Assembly (NCBI GenBank): GCA_003507115.1
Contig: DNWN01000127.1
Span: forward strand, 1 to 9,210
Length of the DNA stretch: 9,210 nt
From: Cryomorphaceae bacterium
GTDB lineage: Bacteria; Bacteroidota; Bacteroidia; Flavobacteriales; Schleiferiaceae
Reading direction: 5' to 3'
Position 1 is the stretch's first letter; the number at the start of each line of letters is the position of its first letter. Below are positions 1 through 6,560 of this stretch, piece after piece. The notes beneath the pieces were generated by a model. That model ran no database searches, was not told where the DNA came from, and worked only from the letters and a program-made list of their open reading frames with translations. The translations under genes were made by a program, and so were the position numbers.

Positions 1-333
1 AATCAGTACGAAACCGTTTTCATTCTAAATCCCGTCTTGTCTGAAGAGCAGACAAGGGAAGCGGTTGATAAGTACACCGGCTACCTACAATCGAATGGTG
101 CCGAGCTTATCAACGTCGAAAAGTGGGGCCTCCGCAAGTTGGCTTACCCCATCGACAAAAAGAAGAGTGGGTTCTATAACCTCCTCGAGTTCAAAGCTCC
201 AGCTCCCGTCATTGCTACCCTCGAGGTAGAAATGAAGCGTGACGAGCGCATCTTGCGCTTCCTCACCGTGACCCTGGACAAACACGGCGTTGAGTATGCT
301 GCCAAGCGTCGCGCCAAAGTCAAAAACGCTTAA
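1..333 (+). CDS. rpsF: 30S ribosomal protein bS6, 5'-truncated by the window edge
   Basis: Encodes bS6, which binds 16S rRNA in the platform of the 30S subunit as a partner of bS18. The open frame runs from base 1 ([17 protein letters not shown]...) to a TAA at 331-333, giving 110 visible residues. Bacteroidota bS6 proteins commonly begin MNxYETVFI, so probably only the initiator codon is missing. A TTG at 37 could be read as a start but would remove the first beta strand of the fold, so it is rejected. Family features seen are the N-terminal YETVFILNP strand, the W-G-R/K-LAYPI segment (about residues 42-52), GFYNLLEF and the [10 protein letters not shown] strand. The short basic tail KRRAKVKNA is typical. 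It is the first visible gene of a three-gene ribosomal operon, 12 nt before rpsR. Any leader-level autoregulatory RNA would lie outside the window. Confidence 0.96.
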   Translation, partial: NQYETVFILNPVLSEEQTREAVDKYTGYLQSNGAELINVEKWGLRKLAYPIDKKKSGFYNLLEFKAPAPVIATLEVEMKRDERILRFLTVTLDKHGVEYAAKRRAKVKNA

Positions 334-345
334 TCCTATACAGAA

Positions 346-636
346 ATGAGCACTTTGGAATCCAACGCTGGCAATCAATCAGAGATCCGCTATCTCCAGC
401 CGATCGCTATTGACGCAACCAACACCAAGAAGTATTGCCGCTTCAAGAAATACGGCATTAAGCACATCGACCACAAGGATCCTGATTTCTTGTTGCGTTT
501 TGTGAATGAGCAAGGCAAAATTTTGCCCCGCCGCCTCACGGGTACCTCTTTGAAGTACCAGCGCAAATTGGCGCAAGCCATCAAGCGCGCACGCCACTTG
601 GGACTCATGCCTTACGTAGCCGACAACCTTAAATAA
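346..636 (+). CDS. rpsR: 30S ribosomal protein bS18
   Basis: Encodes bS18 (96 aa), which heterodimerises with bS6 on the 30S platform. The sequence shows the family core: [21 protein letters not shown] near the middle, then the [17 protein letters not shown] segment and the [11 protein letters not shown]-terminus. The N-terminal extension ([19 protein letters not shown]) has the length and style I recall from Bacteroidota proteins. Only one cysteine of the ancestral zinc-type bS18 is visible (in KKYCRF), so this appears to be a zinc-free form. ATG at 346 is the natural start and lies 12 nt after rpsF. No Shine-Dalgarno sequence is visible in the gap, as is usual in this phylum. It is co-transcribed with rpsF and rplI. 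Confidence 0.97.
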   Translation: MSTLESNAGNQSEIRYLQPIAIDATNTKKYCRFKKYGIKHIDHKDPDFLLRFVNEQGKILPRRLTGTSLKYQRKLAQAIKRARHLGLMPYVADNLK

Positions 637-644
637 TCAGCGCC

Positions 645-1097
645 ATGGAAGTTATCTTGAAATCTGACGTTGAAAACCTTGGCTACAAGGACGATATGGT
701 CACCGTTAAGAACGGTTATGGCCTCAACTACTTGATCCCAAAGGGGTTTGCTATTTTGGCGACGCCTTCGGCAAAGAAAATGTTGGCGGAAGACCTCCGT
801 CAGCGTGCCCACAAAGAGGCGAAGATGGTCGAAGCTGCCAACAAGACAGCGGAGGCCTTGCATCGCGTCGAGTTGAAGCTCACAGCCAAAGCTGGCAAGG
901 GTGGAAAACTATTCGGAGCCGTGACCAATGCCAACGTGGCAGAGGAATTGGCGACGATGGGTCACGTGGTAGATAAGAAGTTCATCCAAATTGCGGGTGG
1001 AACCATCAAAGCTGCTGGCAAGTACACAGCGAAGGTTCGTTTGCACCGCGAGGTCGTGGTTGACTTCCACTTTGAAGTGATCGGCGACGAGAATTAA
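645..1097 (+). CDS. rplI: 50S ribosomal protein bL9
   Basis: Encodes bL9 (150 aa), an elongated two-domain protein that binds 23S rRNA near the L1 stalk. The N-terminal domain is unmistakable: MEVILKSDVENLGYKDDMVTVKNGYGLNYLIPKGFAILAT, matching the family pattern VILxxDVxxLGxxGDxVxVxxGYxRNxLxPxxxA. A charged connecting helix follows (about residues 43-75), then the C-terminal domain with GKLFGAVTNANVAEEL and a terminal HREVVVDFHFEVIGDEN strand. The length is normal for the family. The gene starts 8 nt after rpsR and ends the operon: an intrinsic terminator begins 22 nt after its stop codon. Confidence 0.97.
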   Translation: MEVILKSDVENLGYKDDMVTVKNGYGLNYLIPKGFAILATPSAKKMLAEDLRQRAHKEAKMVEAANKTAEALHRVELKLTAKAGKGGKLFGAVTNANVAEELATMGHVVDKKFIQIAGGTIKAAGKYTAKVRLHREVVVDFHFEVIGDEN

Positions 1098-1118
1098 TTT
1101 CTCCCTGCAACATTAAAG

Positions 1119-1147
1119 AAAACCCCGTCCTTCCGACGGGGTTTTTT
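1119..1147 (+). terminator. Rho-independent terminator of the rpsF-rpsR-rplI operon
   Basis: A perfect 11-bp inverted repeat, AAAACCCCGTC (1119-1129) and GACGGGGTTTT (1135-1145), is separated by a 5-nt loop and followed by an uninterrupted T tract (1142-1147). It starts 22 nt after the rplI stop. The flanking A run makes it partly symmetrical, but the neighbouring gene on each side is on the plus strand, so it serves the ribosomal operon. Confidence 0.93.
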
Positions 1148-1154
1148 ACTTTTA
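1147..1154 (+). promoter_or_regulatory. Weak TAnnTTT-type -7 box before the ligase-like gene
   Basis: TACTTTTA lies 4 nt before the ATG at 1159. It matches six or seven of the positions of the Bacteroidota -7 element TAnnTTTG and has the same spacing to ATG as the boxes at 3089 and 4532. Its first T is the last base of the preceding terminator's T tract. No TTTG-type -33 element is seen upstream, where the terminator stem lies. The gene must have some promoter behind that terminator, but this assignment is weak. Confidence 0.2.
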
Positions 1155-1158
1155 GGAA

Positions 1159-3084
1159 ATGAAGGAACGTGGTCCCAGAACAGCGATCAACTATTTGGCC
1201 TTAGGGCTTGGTGCCCTGGTAGCGGTTTTGCCGGCCGTAAGTCTTTTTTCAAAGCTCGGGGACCCCGGTCATTGGCCGGTGCATCTGGGCTTTGCGGGCC
1301 TGGGTATCGCCCTGCTGCTCAAAGCGTGGTCCAGCCCTTCGTCGGCATCCTACCCGCTTGCCTGGCCCGTCCTGTTGTGGCTAGGCTTGGCGCTTTGGGC
1401 CTGGGTGGCCCCGTGGATGACGGACCTCTACTCGATGGCCGAATGGAAGTACAGCGCAGGCCGCCTCGCCGGTTATGGGGGATTTCTACTCTTAGGGGGG
1501 CTGTGGGCCCAAGGTCGTTCTTCGGATCAAAGTGCGTTCACCACCTTCATTCTTGGATTTGGCGCCATGCTGAGCCTGCATTATGTCTTCACCTTTTTAG
1601 CCCAAGGCGCGGAAGCGCTGGAGGATCCTTATCTCGTGCCCGGTTTGATGGGCCACAAGAATTTTACGGTGAGTGCGATTGCGCTGACCTTGCCCATCGT
1701 GGTGCTCGGTCGCGCCCGTCAGCAATGGCCTTCGTGGTTGGCGGATGCAGCCCTTTGGCTGGGCGTTCTGGCGGTCCTTTTGGCGCAGACGCGTAGCATC
1801 TGGCTCGGGGGCGCCCTGGCCCTTGGGGTGGGGATTGCGCTAGGATGGCGGCCCGCTAAGAATGTCCGCTATGCCCTCCTGGGCGCCCTGGCCCTGGCCG
1901 GTTTACTGGCGATGTCGGGCCCCGTTCAAAAGCGATTGATGGATCCAGCCAATTTGCAGATTCGTCAGATTTTCTGGGACCATTCCTTCCAAATGACCGA
2001 CGAACATCCCCTCGCGGGCGTGGGTCCGGGTCAATGGCGCATCCACTTCCCAAAATATGGCTTGGAGGGCATGAATCCGAGTGTTGCCGAAGGAGTCACC
2101 TCGGAAGTACGCCCACATAACGACTTTATTTGGGTGCTCTCCGAGCTGGGCTATGTAGGCCTTGCCCTCTTTCTCGCGTTCTTCCTCACCGTGGCCGCAT
2201 ATGCTGTCCGGGCCTACCGCCAAGACAAGACCGATCTCGCTCATGCTGCCTGGATGGCCATCTTGGTGCTCACGGTGGTGTATGCCCTGTTTGAATTCCC
2301 TTTGGAGCGCGCAGCCTTCTGGGTGCCTTTTATGGGTCTGGTAGGGTGGCACAGCCGCGGGGGCATTTCGATTCCGAAAAGGATCTACCTCGGCATAGCG
2401 GTGGTCCTGCTTGGGCTATCGGGCCGCATTTCGTGGCAAGCCATTCAAGCAGATAAAGCCAATCAAATTGTTTTGGAGCAAAATAGTCGAAAGGATGCGC
2501 GCGGCATCGTGCAATCGGCCACGGAAGCGGTGTCGAGCTGGAATGAATTGGATCGATTTAGCAATCCATTGATCTACTTTGCGGGAATGGGAAGTCTATT
2601 TGGAGAGGCGCAGGCCATGGGCCCAAATCCCACGTTTACTGCCACCAATTTCAGACAAGCGGAGGCCTACTTCAATGAAGCCTTGACCGTGCATCCCTAC
2701 CACGTAGTTACCCTCTACCAGAAGGCCAATCTGCACCGCTACCGGCGGGAATTTGCGCAGGCTCAATCGACTTATGAGCAGTTGCTGGCCATTTCGCCCC
2801 GCCATCCGGGGGGGCAGATGCACTATGCCGCCACCCTCAACGCTACCGGGCAGTACGAAGCGGCAGCGCGCGTGCTGATTGCGGCATTCTTGACCCCCGA
2901 ATACTACAGCAACCCGGACTATCAACGCGCGGTGGTCGAAGCCCTTCGGGGGATGCCGCCTACCACCAAACACCAGGGGCTTCAGCGCTTTATTTCGATG
3001 CGCGACACCTTCCATGATCCGGCCTTGTTTGATGCATTTCAAGCGTTTAAACTCGAGCGCTGGAAGCAAGTGCAAGCAGACTAG
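1159..3084 (+). CDS. O-antigen ligase/polymerase-like membrane protein (Wzy_C type) with TPR C-terminus
   Basis: A 641-aa protein with about 11-13 hydrophobic segments from residue 11 to about 425, then a soluble tail. The layout fits the Wzy_C/O-antigen ligase family, which transfers or polymerises lipid-linked glycans on the periplasmic face of the inner membrane. Visible family motifs are GLMGHKNF (162-169), TRSIWLG (R212), HPLAGVGPGQW (283-293) and RPHNDF with H320 before ELGYVGLALF. The last two flank the large loop between membrane segments at about 238-255 and 324-350. A conserved Arg and a loop His are known to matter in WaaL; R212 and H320 are the likely equivalents (inference). Residues about 497-580 form at least two TPR-like helical pairs (AEAYFNEALTVHPYHVV..., AQSTYEQLLAISPRHPG...). 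It starts 12 nt after a terminator and lies 16 nt before the next gene. The actual substrate (LPS, capsule or protein glycan) cannot be decided from sequence. Confidence 0.82.
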   Translation: MKERGPRTAINYLALGLGALVAVLPAVSLFSKLGDPGHWPVHLGFAGLGIALLLKAWSSPSSASYPLAWPVLLWLGLALWAWVAPWMTDLYSMAEWKYSAGRLAGYGGFLLLGGLWAQGRSSDQSAFTTFILGFGAMLSLHYVFTFLAQGAEALEDPYLVPGLMGHKNFTVSAIALTLPIVVLGRARQQWPSWLADAALWLGVLAVLLAQTRSIWLGGALALGVGIALGWRPAKNVRYALLGALALAGLLAMSGPVQKRLMDPANLQIRQIFWDHSFQMTDEHPLAGVGPGQWRIHFPKYGLEGMNPSVAEGVTSEVRPHNDFIWVLSELGYVGLALFLAFFLTVAAYAVRAYRQDKTDLAHAAWMAILVLTVVYALFEFPLERAAFWVPFMGLVGWHSRGGISIPKRIYLGIAVVLLGLSGRISWQAIQADKANQIVLEQNSRKDARGIVQSATEAVSSWNELDRFSNPLIYFAGMGSLFGEAQAMGPNPTFTATNFRQAEAYFNEALTVHPYHVVTLYQKANLHRYRREFAQAQSTYEQLLAISPRHPGGQMHYAATLNATGQYEAAARVLIAAFLTPEYYSNPDYQRAVVEALRGMPPTTKHQGLQRFISMRDTFHDPALFDAFQAFKLERWKQVQAD

Positions 3085-3088
3085 GGGC

Positions 3089-3096
3089 TACCTTTG
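3089..3096 (+). promoter_or_regulatory. Candidate Bacteroidota -7 promoter box (TACCTTTG) directly before the VIT gene
   Basis: TACCTTTG is an exact match to TAnnTTTG and ends 4 nt before the ATG at 3101. If used as a promoter, transcription would begin at or within a few bases of the start codon, giving a leaderless or nearly leaderless mRNA. No TTTG -33 element is seen at the usual distance. The next bases, ACTTATG, are almost the same as before dnaX. Confidence 0.35.
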
Positions 3097-3100
3097 ACTT

Positions 3101-3874
3101 ATGGCACACATTGATCACCCTTTGAAGCATCATCCGCATGACGAGTCTCGTTTTCATGCGAGTCCATCGGGGTGGTTCGGGCGATTTCAGATTTACATTA
3201 CAGAATTTGTTTACGGCGGGATTGATGGGGCGGTGACGACGTTTGCAGTTGTGGCTGGTGCCGCGGGTGCTGGCTTGGAAACCACCACAACCCTGATCCT
3301 AGGATTTGCCAACCTGATTGCCGACGGCTTCTCGATGGCGGTGGGCGCCTACCTGTCTTCCAAGACCGATGAGGAAACCTACGACCGCGCACTGGCCCAA
3401 GAGTATTGGGAAGTCGATCACCTCCCGGATGTTGAGCGCGAAGAAATCCGCGAGATCTACGCCGCCAAAGGATTCGAAGGAGAACTCCTTGAACAAGTGG
3501 TCGAAGTCATTTGTGCCGACAAGGACCGTTGGGTCGATGAAATGATGAAGTCGGAGCTCGAGCTCTTTCCGGAGGAGAAGAAGCCGTTGACCACTGCCTG
3601 GATGACCTTCCTTAGTTTTAATCTCGTTGGTTTCGTCCCCTTGGCGGTATACGTCTTCCATTATATGCCGTGGATGAATTCGTTCAGCAACGAAAAGCTC
3701 TTCACGTGGTCTGCCATTCTGACGGGCTTAGCCTTTGTGGGCATCGGAGTATTGAAAGCCCGCGTCAATAACCGTTCACTGTGGCGGAGCGTCGCCGAAA
3801 CCGTCCTTTTGGGTGCCTTGGCCGCCGTCTTGGCTTATGCGGCTGGAGACCTCCTTGAAAAATGGTTAAGCTAA
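3101..3874 (+). CDS. VIT1/CCC1-family divalent metal (Fe2+/Mn2+) transporter
   Basis: A 257-aa membrane protein of the vacuolar iron transporter family, which exchanges Fe2+ or Mn2+ for protons; bacterial members probably export or detoxify metal. Family signatures are clear: EFVYGGIDGAVTTFAVVAGA (35-54, with D42 in the first membrane helix) and ANLIADGFSMAVGAYLSSK (70-88, with M79). These correspond to the metal-translocating Asp and Met known in plant VIT1. Residues about 90-155 are a charged cytoplasmic helical region rich in Glu (E91, E92, E101, E104, E112, E114, E115, E118, E126, E128, E131, E135, E147, E152, E154), as in the metal-binding domain of VIT1. Three more membrane helices follow (about 163-187, 197-219, 229-250). 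The N-terminus is His-rich (H3, H6, H10, H11, H13, H19), which may bind metal (inference). It lies 16 nt after the ligase-like gene and 6 nt before the carotenoid gene. Confidence 0.9.
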   Translation: MAHIDHPLKHHPHDESRFHASPSGWFGRFQIYITEFVYGGIDGAVTTFAVVAGAAGAGLETTTTLILGFANLIADGFSMAVGAYLSSKTDEETYDRALAQEYWEVDHLPDVEREEIREIYAAKGFEGELLEQVVEVICADKDRWVDEMMKSELELFPEEKKPLTTAWMTFLSFNLVGFVPLAVYVFHYMPWMNSFSNEKLFTWSAILTGLAFVGIGVLKARVNNRSLWRSVAETVLLGALAAVLAYAAGDLLEKWLS

Positions 3875-3880
3875 ACGGTC

Positions 3881-4519
3881 ATGTGGACTGAAAAACAAAA
3901 AACATGGGGCGCCATGGGGTTGCTCATTCTCCTGCATGCGGTGGGCTTCATCAGCTGGCACACGAGCTGGGCGAGCTGGGTATCCTTGCTCACGCCCATT
4001 CACTTGCTCATTTCATTTTGGCTGCTCGTGTGGTTTGCGGGTGGGGGCCAAACCTTGAAGTTCCGCCTCCTGATGGTGTACCTCTTGGGCTTGGGTGTCG
4101 AAATTCTTGGGGTCCACACAGGGTATCCCTTCGGAACCTACGTCTACTTGGAGGGCCTCGGACCGGCCATCTGGGATACACCATGGATGATTGGCGTCAA
4201 TTGGGCCATGTTGAGTCTCGCGGCGGGCCAATGGGTCTATGGGTATGTGGCCGAATTACCGCGTTGGCAACGCCATCTCATCGCAGCAAGCCTTCTTGTG
4301 CTCCTCGACTTCCTCTTTGAACCTGTCGCTCCGAGCCTTCGACTGTGGCTTTTCGCGGGCACCGCAGGATGGATGAATTACCTCGGCTGGTTTGTGACGG
4401 CATGGGGTATGCAGGCCGTGCTCGGCGACACCGTCGAGCGTCCTAACGCCCTTGCGGGCGTGCTGCTCCTATGCCAGGCGATTTTCTTCGCGGGATTCCA
4501 CCTTTGGCCTGTGGCCTAA
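3881..4519 (+). CDS. Carotenoid biosynthesis membrane protein (CruF-like, DUF422 family)
   Basis: A 212-aa integral membrane protein with about six or seven hydrophobic helices. It resembles the carotenoid biosynthesis family that includes CruF (carotenoid 1',2'-hydratase) and the archaeal bisanhydrobacterioruberin hydratase, which add water to the psi-end of an acyclic or monocyclic carotenoid. Diagnostic parts are E74-ILGVHTGYPFGTY (to about residue 87), GPAIWDTPWMIGVNWAML, DFLFEP (143-148) and MNYLGWFVTAWG. The conserved acidic and aromatic residues in these motifs fit the family. It begins 6 nt after the metal transporter and has no promoter-like box of its own, so it is probably translated from the same transcript. 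No other carotenoid gene (crtB, crtI, crtD) is in the window, so the exact product is unknown; the family call is firmer than the reaction. Confidence 0.8.
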   Translation: MWTEKQKTWGAMGLLILLHAVGFISWHTSWASWVSLLTPIHLLISFWLLVWFAGGGQTLKFRLLMVYLLGLGVEILGVHTGYPFGTYVYLEGLGPAIWDTPWMIGVNWAMLSLAAGQWVYGYVAELPRWQRHLIAASLLVLLDFLFEPVAPSLRLWLFAGTAGWMNYLGWFVTAWGMQAVLGDTVERPNALAGVLLLCQAIFFAGFHLWPVA

Positions 4520-4531
4520 TTCCTTGTGGCG

Positions 4532-4539
4532 TAGATTTG
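4532..4539 (+). promoter_or_regulatory. Candidate Bacteroidota -7 promoter box (TAGATTTG) directly before dnaX
   Basis: TAGATTTG matches TAnnTTTG exactly and ends 4 nt before the dnaX ATG, the same spacing as the box before the VIT gene. The following ACCTATG differs from that site at one base. A TTTG at 4503-4506 lies 25 nt upstream, which is longer than the usual -33 to -7 spacing. A promoter here would give dnaX transcripts that start at or next to the ATG. Confidence 0.37.
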
Positions 4540-4543
4540 ACCT

Positions 4544-6523
4544 ATGGATGCGACTCCCTACATCGTTTCGGCTAGAAAGTACCGCCCCAAAGACTTTGAG
4601 GCGGTGGTTGGCCAAAGCCATGTCACGGAGACTTTAGAGCATGAGGTCGCGAGTGGACACCTCGCCCAAGCTCTTTTGTTTACGGGGCCTCGGGGGGTTG
4701 GAAAAACGACGTGCGCGCGGATTTTGGCCCGGCGCATTAACGAAGTGCATACGGGTCCTGATCAGGACTACAGCCTGAATATTTTTGAGTTGGATGCCGC
4801 CTCCAACAACTCGGTCGATGACATCCGTCAGCTCATAGATCAGGTGCGCTTTGCCCCGCAAGTAGGTCGGTTCAAAGTCTACATCATCGATGAGGTGCAT
4901 ATGCTTTCGCAAGCGGCGTTCAATGCCTTCTTGAAGACCTTGGAAGAGCCGCCCGCGCATGCGATTTTTATCTTGGCGACGACCGAGAAGCACAAGGTGC
5001 TCCCAACGATTCTTTCGCGCTGCCAAATTTTTGACTTCAAGCGCATTGGACTCCAGGATATTGCCCACCATTTGCGTTTTGTCGCAGATAAGGAGGGCAT
5101 TCAAGCCGAAGAAGAGGCCTTGCATGCCATCGCGGAGAAAGCGGATGGGGCCTTGCGTGATTCCTTGTCTATTTTCGACCGGGTCACTGCCTTTGCCCAA
5201 GGGGGAGTGATGACCTATGAGATGGTCCGAGAGAATCTCCAACTCCTGGACCATTCTGTCTATTTCCTCAGCGTTCAACATATGTTGGCCGGGGACTCAA
5301 CGGCCCTAATGCTTCAGATCAACGATGTATCGGATCAAGGATTTGATCTGCATCGCTACATTGGCGGTTTAGCGAGCCACGTTCGGGATGTCTTGTTAGC
5401 CAAACACGATGCTACCGTGGCCCTAATGGATGTTCCGGACACCTTAAAGGCGCAGTACAGAGAGCAGGCTGCGGCTACCTCCCCGGGATTTTTGGCTCAG
5501 GCCCTGAAGGCTCTTTCTCAGTGCGACTTGTCGTACCGGGCGAGTTCCAATCCTCGACTTCTGGTCGAAATTGCCCTCCTCGAAGTCGCGGGCTACGGGC
5601 AGGGGGAGGAACTCGCTGAAAAAAAAAAGCCTAGTTCCGCCGAGGTAAGCCCCGCTGATTCCCCCAAATCACCATCCGATTCCACTTCAAACCAATTCAC
5701 TCCGTCGGACTCCAATTCTGAAGGCCAAGAGCCGGTGAAAGAGGTGGACATTGACCCCTTGGTGGAGGTCTCAGTATCCCCAAAGCCCCCGTCTCTCGTA
5801 GACGAGCCCGCAGATTCAGAATCTGTTCCGAATGCCTCACCGCCCGCATCTGGGACACTCAAAGAGCAAGGCGAAAGGCACGTGACTCCGGCATCTTTGG
5901 CAGAGGCTTTCGATGCCCCGGAGGATGCCGCCGAGGTGAAGATGCCTGGGGAAGCCCTTCCGGTCACCGATGCAGCATCCATCCAAGCTTTGCCTGCTGA
6001 CCCGGCGCCTGCCGCCGAAGTGCCTCCAAAGGTGACATCGGATGGATCTCGTAGACCGCGCTCTTCGTTTTCTCTGAAGGCCCAACTTCGGCCCGCGAGT
6101 GCTATTTCATCTGGGGATGAGGTCTCGGAGGAGCCCGTGGAGACAGAGGTAAAGCGGCTTACCCCCTTTAGCCAAAACTCGCTCGAAACGGCTTGGTTGG
6201 ACACGGTGAAAATCATGGAAGATCGCCCCGTCATACACTCTGTCATTGCCAAGACGATCCCCATTTTAGAAGATGATTTCCGAGTACGCATTTCAGTCGA
6301 AAATCGCGTTCAGGCGGATTATCTCGAGGGTGTTCGCGACGAATTAGTCGGCGCCCTAAGGAGTATGTTGGACAATGATGCAGTTCGGCTCTTAGCTGTG
6401 GTGGAAGAGGGGGCGAGCAATGCCAAAATTGTTTATACTCCCGAAGAGCGATTTCAGTTTCTGTTAGAAAAAAACCCCCATTTGGCGGAATTCAGAAGAG
6501 AATTTAAGCTCGATTTGGAGTAA
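4544..6523 (+). CDS. dnaX: DNA polymerase III subunit tau (and probable gamma by slippage)
   Basis: The 659-aa clamp-loader ATPase of the replisome. It loads the sliding clamp and, as tau, links polymerase and helicase. Visible parts: N-terminal SARKYRPKDFEAVVGQ; Walker A GPRGVGKTT (48-56); Walker B with D116 E117 in YIIDEVHML; sensor region ATTEKHKVLPTILSRC with the S158-R159-C160 arginine finger; and the helical collar domain to about residue 350. The four-cysteine zinc module found after Walker A in E. coli DnaX is absent: ARRINEVHTGPDQDYSLNIFELDAASNNSVDDIR runs straight through. Residues about 359-540 are a Ser/Pro/Glu-rich linker, and about 543-659 a folded C-terminal domain ending FREFKLDLE-like, as I recall from Bacteroidota tau. 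A ten-A run at 5619-5628 (codons E359-K362) sits at the collar/linker border and probably causes frameshifting to a gamma form. Start ATG 4544 gives the expected N-terminus. It is 24 nt after the carotenoid gene. Confidence 0.96.
   Translation: MDATPYIVSARKYRPKDFEAVVGQSHVTETLEHEVASGHLAQALLFTGPRGVGKTTCARILARRINEVHTGPDQDYSLNIFELDAASNNSVDDIRQLIDQVRFAPQVGRFKVYIIDEVHMLSQAAFNAFLKTLEEPPAHAIFILATTEKHKVLPTILSRCQIFDFKRIGLQDIAHHLRFVADKEGIQAEEEALHAIAEKADGALRDSLSIFDRVTAFAQGGVMTYEMVRENLQLLDHSVYFLSVQHMLAGDSTALMLQINDVSDQGFDLHRYIGGLASHVRDVLLAKHDATVALMDVPDTLKAQYREQAAATSPGFLAQALKALSQCDLSYRASSNPRLLVEIALLEVAGYGQGEELAEKKKPSSAEVSPADSPKSPSDSTSNQFTPSDSNSEGQEPVKEVDIDPLVEVSVSPKPPSLVDEPADSESVPNASPPASGTLKEQGERHVTPASLAEAFDAPEDAAEVKMPGEALPVTDAASIQALPADPAPAAEVPPKVTSDGSRRPRSSFSLKAQLRPASAISSGDEVSEEPVETEVKRLTPFSQNSLETAWLDTVKIMEDRPVIHSVIAKTIPILEDDFRVRISVENRVQADYLEGVRDELVGALRSMLDNDAVRLLAVVEEGASNAKIVYTPEERFQFLLEKNPHLAEFRREFKLDLE
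5601..5648 (+). promoter_or_regulatory. Predicted dnaX slippage site: SD-like element, A10 run and stops in both other frames
   Basis: The site consists of AGGGGGAGGA (5601-5610, GGAGG core 5605-5609) and a run of ten A residues (5619-5628) followed by G, which contains the A AAA AAG heptamer (5623-5629). In frame it reads Glu-Lys-Lys-Lys-Pro. A shift to the -1 frame, or one extra A in the mRNA, reads Glu-Lys-Lys-Lys-Ala then TAG (5632-5634), a 363-aa product. A shift to the +1 frame, or loss of one A, reads through nine codons from Glu359 to Arg367 and then TAA (5646-5648). I see no strong stem-loop just downstream. This could work by RNA polymerase slippage (as in Thermus dnaX) or ribosome slippage (as in E. 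coli dnaX). Confidence 0.72.
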
Positions 6524-6560
6524 ATTTGTTAATCTTTCAAAATTTCGGCGAAAAAGCCGC

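Noticed and set aside
37..333. A TTG at 37 as the start of rpsF
   Set aside because: The frame is open from base 1 and encodes the conserved YETVFILNP strand of bS6, so the real start lies just before the window.
5593..6291. Long open frame (232 codons) on the minus strand inside dnaX
   Set aside because: It is the complement of the Ser/Pro/Glu-rich tau linker. Its protein is a biased Ser/Gly/Thr string with no recognisable fold, and the sense frame is clearly dnaX.
6468..6474. Run of seven A residues near the 3' end of dnaX as a second slippage site
   Set aside because: It is short, within the conserved C-terminal domain about 50 nt before the stop, and is not positioned to give a meaningful product.
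6546..6559. CGGC/GCCG hairpin before icd as a terminator of dnaX or a riboswitch
   Set aside because: A 4-bp stem with a GAAAAA loop and no T tract; too weak to support either call.
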